This document shows, piece after piece, positions 1 through 8,314 of a DNA stretch of 64,000 bases. The notes under the pieces are model-generated. The model was not told the DNA's origin. It worked only from the letters and a program-made list of their open reading frames with translations, and ran no database searches. The first letter of the stretch is position 1; each line of letters starts with the position of its first letter. The DNA lies in contig JABSOZ010000003.1 in the NCBI GenBank assembly GCA_013215295.1, positions 558,001 to 622,000 of the forward strand. Reading direction: 5' to 3'. This stretch comes from Colwellia sp. (GTDB lineage Bacteria; Pseudomonadota; Gammaproteobacteria; Enterobacterales; Alteromonadaceae). The position numbers were made by a program, and so were the translations under genes.

Positions 1-67
1 GTTTATCAGCAGTGAGTTGGCCGCGTTTATTTCGTATTTCTTGACGAATAAAATTTCTATTTCTCAT
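1..67 (-). CDS. 5-formyltetrahydrofolate cyclo-ligase, N-terminal fragment (cut by window edge)
   Basis: Only the first 22 codons are inside the window, read on the minus strand from an ATG at 67. They give MRNRNFIRQEIRNKRGQLTA, which matches the usual basic N-terminus of the YgfA/MTHFS family (an R-x-E-I-R-x-K-R pattern just after the start). The family converts 5-formyl-THF to 5,10-methenyl-THF in the cytosol. No strong ribosome binding site precedes this ATG. The call rests on one short N-terminal motif, so it is tentative. The remainder lies to the left of position 1. Confidence 0.5.
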   Translation of the reverse strand, partial: MRNRNFIRQEIRNKRGQLTADK

Positions 68-138
68 AATCTGTAAATTTACTTAAAAGTAACCGTCTCT
101 TAAATTATTATGACAAAAATACCGAGAAAATATCAATA

Positions 139-168
139 AAAAAGCCAACAATGAATGTTGGCTTTTTA
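139..168 (-). terminator. Rho-independent terminator of the POT transporter gene
   Basis: The stem arms AAAGCCAACA and TGTTGGCTTT enclose a short loop, with a T-rich tract on the minus strand after the stem. It lies just downstream of the transporter stop codon at 188. Because the other side is also T-rich, it may work in both directions. Confidence 0.8.
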
Positions 169-187
169 TGAACAATGTAAATTTTAC

Positions 188-1726
188 TTAAGTCGCATTT
201 ACCGTAGTATCATTCACTTTAACTGCAGGAGTTGTTTCTTCAGCATCATCTGAAGGCAAGTTTTCCCAAAATCTAGATTTGAAACCAACCAACAAGATGA
301 TGATGCCAATACCAATACTAAATAAACTAACTTGGATATAAAGCGAAGGTATTTGAGAAACGTTATTTGGATCATAATTGCCAGCTAACAAACCAGAAAT
401 AATATTACCAATTGAGTATGTTAAAACAAATACACCCATCATTTGGCCAGCAAAGCGTTTAGGAGATAACCTACTTACCGCACTAAGTGCTACCGGGCTT
501 AAACAAAGTTCACCAACTGTATGTAAGAAGTAAGTTGCGACTAACCAGTATGGTGCAACCTTCATTCCTGAAGCGGCGTATTGTGCAGCAAAAAACATTA
601 CGATAAAACCACTCGCCATGACGATTAAACCAAAGGCACATTTGATACCGTAAGAAGGGCTGACAAGTCTTTTACCTAAGTTAATCCATATAGCCGCGAA
701 AAACGGTGATAATAAAACGATAAAAAACGAGTTGGTCATTTGGAACCAACCAGTAGGTATTTCAAATGAGCCAATTAAACGGTCGGTATAATCACGCGCG
801 AATAAATTCAATGAAGAACCTGCTTGCTCAAACCCTGACCAAAAACAAGCTGATGCAATACAAATAAGCAATAATGCCAAAAGTCTTTTCTTTTCGTTTG
901 GCGTAAGAGAACCACCGAAATAGATCACGCTATAATAAACAATGAAAATTAGAGAGAAGACTACAGCAACATATTGAGCAACAGTTACCGGCTCAATCGT
1001 TAACATGCCTTGGAAAATAGCAAAGGCTACTATCACTATAGTAGCTAATACTACGCCGATAATAGTCCAGCTGGTTTTTTGTGCTTTAGCTGACATCGGA
1101 GATACCGGCTTTTCACCAACACCTTGAAGCTTAGGTGCAGTCATTTTGTATTGAATTAAACCTAATGCCATACCTACAGCAGCAGCACCAAACGCCCAAT
1201 GCCAACCAACATTTTCCATTAAGTAGCCACAAATAAGGTAACCGAAGACTGAACCTAAGTTTATACCCATATAATAAATGGCATAACCACTATCACGGCG
1301 AACATCTTCATCTGAATATAATTGACCAACCATAGCGCCAATATTAGGTTTTAATAACCCAGTACCTAAAATAACAACGATTAAACCGATAAAAAATGTG
1401 GTGTCGTTAGGAATAGCTAAAATAATATGGCCAATCATAATAATGATTGCGCCGTACCAAACCGCTTTTTGTCCACCAATTAATCTGTCAGCAATCCAAC
1501 CACCAGGTAAACCCATAAAATAGACACTACCTGTATATAGCCCATATATAGCAGCTGCAGAAGCAACAGTTAAACCTAAACCGCCTTCTTGTAATGTCGC
1601 TGTCATAAATAAGACAAGTAGCATACGCATACCGTAATAGCTCATGCGTTCCCACATCTCTGTAATAAAGAGTGTTTGAAGTCCTTCCGGATGACCGAAA
1701 AAAGAACCAGTATCAGGTTTACTCAT
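188..1726 (-). CDS. POT/PTR2-family proton-coupled oligopeptide symporter
   Basis: The 512-residue protein is the usual length for bacterial POT transporters such as DtpA and has about 12-14 hydrophobic segments. The proton-coupling motif ExxER is visible as EMWERMSYYG (E23-R27). The first PTR2 signature follows at about 74-92 (GGWIADRLIGG), and a glycine-proline segment, LLKPNIGAMVGQLY, lies at about 123-136. A conserved EQ pair (SGFEQAG) occurs near residue 300. Family members import di- and tripeptides across the inner membrane using the proton gradient. The gene stands alone: its terminator lies at 139-168, and it is divergent from the polysaccharide locus across a 454-base gap. Substrate range cannot be read from the sequence. 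Confidence 0.93.
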   Translation of the reverse strand: MSKPDTGSFFGHPEGLQTLFITEMWERMSYYGMRMLLVLFMTATLQEGGLGLTVASAAAIYGLYTGSVYFMGLPGGWIADRLIGGQKAVWYGAIIIMIGHIILAIPNDTTFFIGLIVVILGTGLLKPNIGAMVGQLYSDEDVRRDSGYAIYYMGINLGSVFGYLICGYLMENVGWHWAFGAAAVGMALGLIQYKMTAPKLQGVGEKPVSPMSAKAQKTSWTIIGVVLATIVIVAFAIFQGMLTIEPVTVAQYVAVVFSLIFIVYYSVIYFGGSLTPNEKKRLLALLLICIASACFWSGFEQAGSSLNLFARDYTDRLIGSFEIPTGWFQMTNSFFIVLLSPFFAAIWINLGKRLVSPSYGIKCAFGLIVMASGFIVMFFAAQYAASGMKVAPYWLVATYFLHTVGELCLSPVALSAVSRLSPKRFAGQMMGVFVLTYSIGNIISGLLAGNYDPNNVSQIPSLYIQVSLFSIGIGIIILLVGFKSRFWENLPSDDAEETTPAVKVNDTTVNAT

Positions 1727-2180
1727 AAAAAAATCCTCTAGATAAGTGTAAATTACAGTTAAATATTATTATTTTAATTCGTTAAAAAACTTTATAAATT
1801 TAGGCGAAAGTTCTTAACGCTGTAATTTTTGGCAAATATATTTGCGAAAGTCAGCGTGTGTTATACCTGTGCTAGCCATGAAAGGCAATAGTTGAGCGAT
1901 GGATTTGATTTGGTTTATGTAATGTTTTAGTTACCCATACGTATGTTCATCGTTATTCGAAGATAAAATTATTCATTATTTCTCATGCATTATGAGCATA
2001 AACTTGTTTCTTAAATGATAAAAGTTACTTTATTCGTTTGTTTGATACTGGTAAACTCCGCAGGCTAATTTTTTGAAGTTTATACAGGGCGTTTTTGATT
2101 TTAGCTCCCTTATTTCTTTAGAATTTTAACTGCCTTTAGCTAACGTTACGCCTCGTATTAATAGGAACTTTATTGCACCA
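1727..2180. other. Divergent intergenic region, no gene seen
   Basis: These 454 bases separate the divergent POT gene and polysaccharide export gene and must carry both promoters. No open frame with a ribosome binding site was recognised. A small hairpin, CTCAT-5 nt-ATGAG, lies at 1982-1996. I looked for a JUMPstart/ops element of the RfaH type before the polysaccharide locus and did not find one. Confidence 0.5.
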
Positions 2181-4865
2181 ATGATGAACATTACTCGCTA
2201 TGTTATAGCAGCCATATTACTTTCGACACTCTCTTTAAATGTATTTGCGCAGCAAGTGTCTGCTCAGCAAATAGAGCAATTTAAAAAATTACCTAAATCT
2301 CAGCAACAAGCTTTAGCTAAGAGTATGGGGATTGATTTAAATGCTATTGAAGCACAACTCTCTGGAAGTAATGAACAAAATTCTCCTGTTAATACAGCGG
2401 TATCACCTCGAGAAGTCAATGTTCTAAAAGCTAAGGGTGACGAGGAAACTGAAAAAGCAGAGGCGATTTTTAAAGAGTTGCCTCGTTTTGGCCTAAATGT
2501 CTTTGCAAATGAACCTGCAACTTTTTCTCCAGTAATGGATATAGCCATTCCGGAAGGATATATCTTAGGTACGGGAGATTCAGTATCAATTCAGGTTTTT
2601 GGTAGAGAAAATCGAGTACTGCAATTAACGATAAATAGAGAAGGGCAATTGGTTTTCCCTAACTTAGGGCCTATTCGTGTCGCAGGGTTAACCTTTTCAG
2701 AATTGAAATCTTTTGTTGTAAGTAAGATCAAACAACAGATTATTGGTGTGGATGTTGTCGTTGGATTAGCTGAACTACGTTCAATGCGAATATTTGTACT
2801 AGGTGATGCCTATAAACCTGGACCTTATACCTTAAGTTCACTTTCATCAGTGACTCACGCTATTTTTGCCGCCGGTGGTATCAGTGACATTGGTTCTTTA
2901 AGGAATATTCAAATTAAGCGTCGTGGCAAGTTAATCCAAAAAGTAGATTTATATGATTTGCTTATCGAAGGCGACTCATCAAGCGATATTTTATTACAAT
3001 CGGGTGATGTGGTTTTTGTACCGCCTCAAGGAGCTAGCGTATCCGTATCAGGTGAAGTTCGTCGCCCGGCTATTTATGAATTAAGCGAAACTGATAATTT
3101 CAATTCAGTGATCTCAATGGCGGGTGGTTTACTTCCTTCAGCATTTTCTAAGTCTGCAACGGTTGAGCGATATAACAAGAGTAACTTACGTAGAGTTATC
3201 AATGTAGATTTATCGAACGCAGCTGAAAGTAGCAAACTGGTGAAATCCGGCGATTACATTCGTATTTTAAAAAGCTCAGATATGTATGAACAATCTATTA
3301 CGTTAATTGGTGCCGTTGTACGTCCTGGAAAATATCAGTGGCAACAAGGCATGCAGATATCTGATTTGATTTATAATGCCGATTCTCATTTATTGCCATA
3401 CGCCGATCTTAATTACGGTATTGTTGTAAGAGAAATTGACAAAGCTCGAAATATTGAAATTTTACAATTTAATTTAGCTGATGTTTTTGAAAATGAAGCA
3501 TCAGTTATAAATATCTCGCTAAGCGCGAATGACAAAATCATTGTGTTCTCTAGTGAAGTGAAATTATCTAATGAACAGTTTTTATTAGATGATCTTGCCT
3601 ACACGCAAGAGGAATTACTTGCTAAAGAAAGAAACTTGGCGATTAAAAGTAACAAGCAAAAAGAATTTTGGAATAAGTATGGCAAGCAAAGCCTTGTAGT
3701 TGATGACGAAACTAAAAAGGTTCTTCAATCTATTGATGAAATAAGTGGAGGAAGCGTTGAAGAAATTGTAGATGTTCGTGAAATGGCATTGTTCTCTCGT
3801 CAACGCCTACTTATTCCCATTGTTAATAAACTACGACAACAATCGGGTTCAGGCAATGCAATACAACTCGTTGAGATTGATGGTGAAGTTAAGTTTCCCG
3901 GCATTTACCCATTAGGAAAGTCAGCAAGAATAAATGACTTAGTTGTTGCAGCAGGTGGCGTTAAAGAGTCGGCTTATTTATCTCGAGCAGAACTTACTCG
4001 TAATGAGATGAATGGTATCAGCGCTGTAAAAATATCTAAAAATATTCACTTAGCTAATGCATTAAAAAATATCGATGAAGATAATGTATTATTAGTCAGT
4101 AAAGACCGTTTGAATGTTCATCGTATACCTTCGTGGAGTGAAAATCATGTTATTGAACTGCGTGGAGAAGTAGTTTTCCCTGGTAAATATACAGTACGTC
4201 GTGGTGATAGCTTATCTAGTATTATTCATAAAGCTGGTGGATTAACTTCTTTTGCGGATCCGAATGGTTCTGTTTTTTCAAGAACTAAATTAAAAAAACT
4301 CGAGAAACAAAACTTAATCAAAGTGAGTGCTGACTTACGTATCGAAATGGTAACAAAATCATTATCAAGTAATGGTAACGTAACTTCTTATAGTGAAATT
4401 CAATCTTTATTAGCCGACTTGTCTAAAGTCGAACCTTTAGGTCGTTTAGTTATTAATCTGCCACAAGTAATAGCGAGTAATGATTATGATGTAGCAATAG
4501 AAGGCGGCGATATACTCTACATACCCACTAAAAACAATTCAGTTAATGTGATGGGACAAGTGCAAGTGAACAGTTCACATATGTTTGACTCCTCAATTAG
4601 TGTTGAAGAATATATTACACAAAGTGGTGGTTTGAAGAAGCGCGCTGATGATGAACGCATTTATATTATTTCGTCAAATGGCAGTATAAAAATGGTTGAA
4701 GGGAGTAATTGGTTTTCCGGTGCTGGAAGTTCAGCACTTAAACCTGGAGATTCAATTGTTGTACCGCTTGATTCTGAATACATGAACAGTTTAACGCTTT
4801 GGACAACAGCGACAACTATTATGTATAATACGGCAGTAGCCGTTGCTGCTATTAGTGGGCTATAG
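2181..4865 (+). CDS. Large multi-SLBB outer-membrane polysaccharide export protein (Wza/OPX family)
   Basis: The 894-residue protein begins with a Sec signal peptide (about 1-23, ending NVFA before QQ). A polysaccharide-export domain follows at about 124-200 (ILGTGDSVSIQVFG). Six SLBB-like repeats come next, each recognised by a G-x-V-x-x-P-x-x-Y type turn: VLGDAYKPGPY, VSGEVRRPAIY, LIGAVVRPGKY, IDGEVKFPGIY, LRGEVVFPGKY and a degenerate last copy, VMGQVQVNSSH. Wza of E. coli is only about 380 residues and is a lipoprotein. This protein is more than twice that length and has no lipobox cysteine. The C-terminus is hydrophobic (TTATTIMYNTAVAVAA), consistent with membrane anchoring. It should form the periplasmic and outer-membrane part of the export channel for the polysaccharide made by the downstream genes. 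Confidence 0.9.
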   Translation: MMNITRYVIAAILLSTLSLNVFAQQVSAQQIEQFKKLPKSQQQALAKSMGIDLNAIEAQLSGSNEQNSPVNTAVSPREVNVLKAKGDEETEKAEAIFKELPRFGLNVFANEPATFSPVMDIAIPEGYILGTGDSVSIQVFGRENRVLQLTINREGQLVFPNLGPIRVAGLTFSELKSFVVSKIKQQIIGVDVVVGLAELRSMRIFVLGDAYKPGPYTLSSLSSVTHAIFAAGGISDIGSLRNIQIKRRGKLIQKVDLYDLLIEGDSSSDILLQSGDVVFVPPQGASVSVSGEVRRPAIYELSETDNFNSVISMAGGLLPSAFSKSATVERYNKSNLRRVINVDLSNAAESSKLVKSGDYIRILKSSDMYEQSITLIGAVVRPGKYQWQQGMQISDLIYNADSHLLPYADLNYGIVVREIDKARNIEILQFNLADVFENEASVINISLSANDKIIVFSSEVKLSNEQFLLDDLAYTQEELLAKERNLAIKSNKQKEFWNKYGKQSLVVDDETKKVLQSIDEISGGSVEEIVDVREMALFSRQRLLIPIVNKLRQQSGSGNAIQLVEIDGEVKFPGIYPLGKSARINDLVVAAGGVKESAYLSRAELTRNEMNGISAVKISKNIHLANALKNIDEDNVLLVSKDRLNVHRIPSWSENHVIELRGEVVFPGKYTVRRGDSLSSIIHKAGGLTSFADPNGSVFSRTKLKKLEKQNLIKVSADLRIEMVTKSLSSNGNVTSYSEIQSLLADLSKVEPLGRLVINLPQVIASNDYDVAIEGGDILYIPTKNNSVNVMGQVQVNSSHMFDSSISVEEYITQSGGLKKRADDERIYIISSNGSIKMVEGSNWFSGAGSSALKPGDSIVVPLDSEYMNSLTLWTTATTIMYNTAVAVAAISGL

Positions 4866-4937
4866 AATAGCTCACTAATGAATGTAAAACGCTTGTTATT
4901 ATAGTTTAACGTAAGTTTATTATAATGATAAGCGTTT
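4851..4937 (+). other. Two tandem stem-loops at the 3' end of the export gene
   Basis: The first hairpin (4851-4879) overlaps the stop codon and pairs ATTAGTGGGCTA with TAGCTCACTAAT with one G-U pair. The second (4887-4937) has 17-base arms, starting AAACGCTTGTTATTATA, that pair throughout if two G-U wobbles are allowed. Neither has a clear T tract, so they could be weak terminators, mRNA 3'-end stabilisers or attenuators. The function is inferred from structure alone. Confidence 0.5.
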
Positions 4938-5102
4938 ATCCCTCCGACTAAAATGTATTATCGATAAATTTTAGTCGTTACTCCTGAATTTCTGATCAAC
5001 TCAACAGTGTCTGCTAAAGTTTTTTTGAATTAAACTTGCAAAGTATTAACGCTCAACTACAATATTTCACATGTAAATAATATGTTAATGGGTGGCGTTG
5101 TA

Positions 5103-5393
5103 ATGGATACATTAATCTATGTATATATAATACAATCAATAGATGGCAGCTATCATACTGGATGCTGTGATGAACTGGCTATAGTACTGGCAAAATACGA
5201 TAAATATAAAAATCTCCTCAGAAATAATAGCATCAACCTACCTGTAAAACTTGTTCATCAGCAAAAATTTAAAACTAACCAAGAAGCTTCCACCATTGCA
5301 AAAGAGATAAGTAAGTGGACAAAACAGGAGAAGCAATTTCTTATTAACAATGACTGGCCTGAAATATCTAAGCTGGCTAAAAAATTTAATTAG
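5103..5393 (+). CDS. Small GIY-YIG-fold protein, degenerate motif
   Basis: The protein is 96 residues if it starts at ATG 5103, which places MDTLIYVYIIQ at the N-terminus as in stand-alone GIY-YIG proteins. A weak GGTGG precedes it, and an in-frame ATG at 5082 would add seven residues. The GIY half reads VYI and the YIG half reads YHTG in the pattern VYIIQ...GSYHTG. The overall length and layout match the UPF0213/YhbQ-like family, whose roles are poorly defined and include DNA cleavage by some members. The usual arginine after the YIG element is not evident (GCCDELAIV), so nuclease activity is uncertain. It sits between two polysaccharide export genes and may be an unrelated passenger. Confidence 0.65.
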   Translation: MDTLIYVYIIQSIDGSYHTGCCDELAIVLAKYDKYKNLLRNNSINLPVKLVHQQKFKTNQEASTIAKEISKWTKQEKQFLINNDWPEISKLAKKFN

Positions 5394-5547
5394 TTGAAAT
5401 TAAATCCTACATTTACAGTTCAGGGTTCTTGGTGTTTGAATTAATTAAGTGCAATCATTTTTAATGTAATCTATTCAATATATAGAAAGTAAAATTAGAA
5501 TTCATATAACATTAACATTATTGTTATATTTAAAATGGTGTTAGTCT

Positions 5548-5576
5548 TTGCAGTTGATTAGCTGTTGACGTATAAT
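5548..5576 (+). promoter_or_regulatory. Putative sigma-70 promoter before the Wzz gene
   Basis: A perfect TATAAT at 5571-5576 stands 17 bases after TTGCAG (5548-5553), which keeps only the TTG of a consensus -35. Transcription would start near 5583. That would leave almost no leader before the ATG at 5591, and bears on which start codon of the next gene is used. Confidence 0.4.
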
Positions 5577-5590
5577 CCCCGTTTTCGTGG

Positions 5591-6694
5591 ATGTTAAACT
5601 CTACAAACGTATTAAAAGTCAAAGATGGAAGTTTCCTGGTGCAAAAATCTGAATATCAATCAGCAACAAACAATGAAAAACTGCACGATTCCTCTCTCTC
5701 TCCAGAAACGCAAATACTTACCCAACAAACATTACAGCAACTAGCCTTGCAAAATAACTCAGACGATGAAATTGATCTGTCCGAATTGTGGCATGCTATA
5801 TGGTCTGGGAAGCTTCTCATTATCGCTATTTCATTTATCTTTGCTGTCTCATCAATAGTTTTTGCTTTATCCAAGCCTGATGTGTATAAAGCGTCAATCT
5901 TATTATCACCTGCCTCATCAGATTCAGCGGGTGGAATGGGCGCACTTGCAGGGCAGTTTGGTGGTTTAGCAAGTTTAGCAGGTATTAGTTTAGGTGGTGG
6001 TGGTGTTGATAAAACCGCTCTAGCCCTAGAAATTATGAAATCACGTGCTTTTCTTGAAACTTTTATTGATAAACATAATTTACTTTTACCGCTTATGGCA
6101 AGTGAAAAATGGGATAGAGTAAATGACTTACTCATTTTTGATGATGAAATATATAATACCGTTAATAAAAAATGGGTGAGGGAAGTATCATTCCCTAAAA
6201 CTGTAATACCTTCACATTGGGAAGCTTATCAAGAACTATTAAAGTTAATCTCAGCTTCTCAAGATAAAACAACATCATTAATAACTATTGATATTGAGTT
6301 TTATTCACCGGAAATTGCAAAAGAATGGCTTAAGTGGTTAGTCGCAGATGTTAACGACTTTATGCGGGAACAAGATGAGAACGAGGCACAAGCGTCTATT
6401 GATTATTTGACAAAGCAACTCGAGAAAACAGAAGTAAGCGCAATGGAAACTGTTTTTTACCAACTGATTGAAGAACAAACTAAAAATATGATGTTAACAA
6501 AAGTTTCTGCAGAATACGTGCTTAAAACAATTGATCCTGCACAAGTACCTGAAAAGAAAGCAGGGCCTAAACGTGCACTAATTGTTGTATTGGGTACCAT
6601 GCTTGGTGGAATATTATCTGTGCTTATTGTATTAGTCCGTTATTTTACTAAAAGTAAGAAATTAGTAAAACCTGACGAAGGAGTTTTAGCGTAA
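5591..6694 (+). CDS. Wzz-family polysaccharide chain-length determinant
   Basis: The 367-residue inner-membrane protein has the classic layout. A first membrane segment lies at about 71-93, preceded by DEIDLSELWHAIWSGK, which is the Wzz N-terminal signature. A periplasmic domain follows, and a second membrane segment lies at about 331-351, preceded by a proline-containing stretch (DPAQVPEKKAGPKR). Members set the modal length of Wzy-polymerised glycans. No tyrosine-kinase domain is fused at the C-terminus. The start is uncertain. ATG 5591 has no good ribosome binding site, whereas an in-frame GTG at 5639 has GGAAG seven bases upstream and would give a 351-residue protein beginning MQKSEYQSA. 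Eighteen bases separate the stop from wecA, so the two are probably cotranscribed. Confidence 0.88.
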   Translation: MLNSTNVLKVKDGSFLVQKSEYQSATNNEKLHDSSLSPETQILTQQTLQQLALQNNSDDEIDLSELWHAIWSGKLLIIAISFIFAVSSIVFALSKPDVYKASILLSPASSDSAGGMGALAGQFGGLASLAGISLGGGGVDKTALALEIMKSRAFLETFIDKHNLLLPLMASEKWDRVNDLLIFDDEIYNTVNKKWVREVSFPKTVIPSHWEAYQELLKLISASQDKTTSLITIDIEFYSPEIAKEWLKWLVADVNDFMREQDENEAQASIDYLTKQLEKTEVSAMETVFYQLIEEQTKNMMLTKVSAEYVLKTIDPAQVPEKKAGPKRALIVVLGTMLGGILSVLIVLVRYFTKSKKLVKPDEGVLA

Positions 6695-6711
6695 GCTAAT
6701 AATATATTATA

Positions 6712-7743
6712 ATGGAAGTATTTATTTCAGCACTAACTGCGTTTTGTTTTGCCTTTATTGCAATTAAATTTTTTAAACCTGTAGCTATAGAGGTTGGTTT
6801 AGTTGACAAGCCTAGCGAGCGAAAGTTACATGCAGGTCATATCCCTCTTATTGGTGGCATTTCTATTTTTATAGCCGTGTTAATGGCAAGTCTCTTATGG
6901 TTACCCAATACATTAGAATTACGTATGTACCTTATTGCCTCAGCTATGATGGTTTTTATTGGTGCTGTAGATGATAAATTTGACTTAAAAGTACGTATTA
7001 GAATTATAGGACAACTTATTGTTGCGAGTTTGATGATTTATGGTGTCGGCGGTTATATCTCGAACCTTGGTGATCTGTTTGGTTTAGGTAATGTAACCTT
7101 GGGACCTTTAGGTATCATATTTACCTATATAGGTATAATTGTTGTTATTAATGCTTTTAATATGGTTGATGGTATCGATGGTTTAATTGGAAGCTTGAGT
7201 ATTAATACGTTTACCTCCATTGCCATTTTATTCATTATGAGCGAACAAGTTGATTATGTTAGCTATCCTTTGATTCTTGCTACGGCAACGATCCCCTATT
7301 TGATTTTTAATCTAGGTTTAACCAAAAAAACAAAGAAAATTTTTATGGGTGATGCCGGCAGTATGTTCATAGGTTTAAGTGTCATTTGGTTATTGACTAT
7401 GGGGACCCAGAATGAAAATGCATCTTTTAGACCTGTAACCGCACTTTGGATTTGTGCTATACCGTTAATGGACATGTTAGCAATAGTGGTACGTCGTTAT
7501 AAGAACGGTAAATCACCTTTTAAACCTGATAGAGACCATCTTCATCATATTCTTCAACGTGTTGGTTATAACTCACGTCAAGCGTTAATTATTATTTCTA
7601 CATTTGCAGTGTTAATGTCTGTAGTTGGTTTAGCTGGTGAATATTTTAAAGTACCTGATGTTGTGATGCTTATAGGTTTCATTTTTATGTTCGTTTGTTA
7701 TGTGGTTGTGATAAGAAAAATAACAAAATCTGAGCGAGTCTAA
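6712..7743 (+). CDS. wecA: WecA-type undecaprenyl-phosphate GlcNAc-1-phosphate transferase
   Basis: The 343-residue polytopic membrane enzyme belongs to the PNPT family. Visible motifs are KPSERKLHAGHIPLIGG near residue 33, the aspartate pair DDKFDL near 87, NAFNMVDGIDGL near 146 (Mg-binding aspartates), FMGDAGSMFIG near 212 and the HLHH motif (RDHLHHIL) near 275, which separates WecA-like enzymes from MraY. It transfers a sugar-1-phosphate, normally GlcNAc, from UDP to undecaprenyl phosphate and so starts the lipid-linked repeat unit. A terminator follows at 7859. Its place as the only initiating transferase in the locus suggests GlcNAc (or a close relative) is the first sugar. Confidence 0.92.
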   Translation: MEVFISALTAFCFAFIAIKFFKPVAIEVGLVDKPSERKLHAGHIPLIGGISIFIAVLMASLLWLPNTLELRMYLIASAMMVFIGAVDDKFDLKVRIRIIGQLIVASLMIYGVGGYISNLGDLFGLGNVTLGPLGIIFTYIGIIVVINAFNMVDGIDGLIGSLSINTFTSIAILFIMSEQVDYVSYPLILATATIPYLIFNLGLTKKTKKIFMGDAGSMFIGLSVIWLLTMGTQNENASFRPVTALWICAIPLMDMLAIVVRRYKNGKSPFKPDRDHLHHILQRVGYNSRQALIIISTFAVLMSVVGLAGEYFKVPDVVMLIGFIFMFVCYVVVIRKITKSERV

Positions 7744-7858
7744 TAGAAGGACTGTAGAATCAAATTTTATTGTTATGTTTAACTGATTAGAGTCAAATTA
7801 TAGCCATACTTTTTATTAATATATTTACCTATCGGTAAAAGGTAGATTTGAATGGTTT

Positions 7859-7884
7859 AGCCCTTGTAGTGAAGGGCTTTTTTA
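7859..7884 (+). terminator. Rho-independent terminator after wecA
   Basis: AGCCCTT and AAGGGCT pair around a six-base loop and are followed by TTTTT. It lies about 115 bases after the wecA stop and divides the locus into an export/initiation unit and a biosynthesis unit. Confidence 0.8.
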
Positions 7885-8314
7885 TGGGATTTAGTTGATT
7901 ACGACGGTGGCGCTCTCAATAGCAATAGTTTCTGCGTCAGAATAGTAAACTAACTGAGAATTGAAGTTAAATATATTTAATCAAATACAAGGTAGTAAGT
8001 TCTTATTGATAACATTCATGAAGTTATCAATAAAAACTCGGAGTTTAAGTGAAAGAAACTCAAAATATACAATATATATGTTATGAATATAGTTAGTTTC
8101 AAACCAAGATTCAATACAAGAAATGGCTATAGAATTATCATTTAGAAAAGTGAATGATAAAGTGAGCTTTGAACGGATTTCTACCTAAATGTTAACAACA
8201 GTGAGGCAATTAGGTTGAATATATAAGAAAAAGTTAATATCGGTTTAATACAAAATAAATTAATTATTAGAATTGTTAAAAAATTGAATTGTACAGCAGA
8301 TTTAGGAATTAGAT
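7885..8314 (+). other. Leader region of the sugar biosynthesis operon with a strong hairpin
   Basis: These 430 bases contain no recognised gene. The notable structure is a perfect 11-base inverted repeat (TTATTGATAAC at 8003-8013, GTTATCAATAA at 8023-8033) around a nine-base loop that is itself partly symmetrical. The remainder is AT-rich and should hold the promoter for gmd. A GGTGGCGCT at about 7904 resembles part of an ops element but does not match its core, so I do not call one. Confidence 0.45.

Noticed and set aside
1900-2180. A JUMPstart/ops element before the polysaccharide locus
   Set aside because: Searched for the GGCGGTAG core here and around 5400-5590 and 7885-8314; only partial, non-matching look-alikes were found.
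5656-6135. A 159-codon open frame on the minus strand
   Set aside because: It lies wholly inside the Wzz gene, which has clear family features and the right direction.
7900-7915. GGTGGCGCT as an RfaH ops core
   Set aside because: Lacks the GGTAG part of the core and lies after a terminator without the rest of a JUMPstart.
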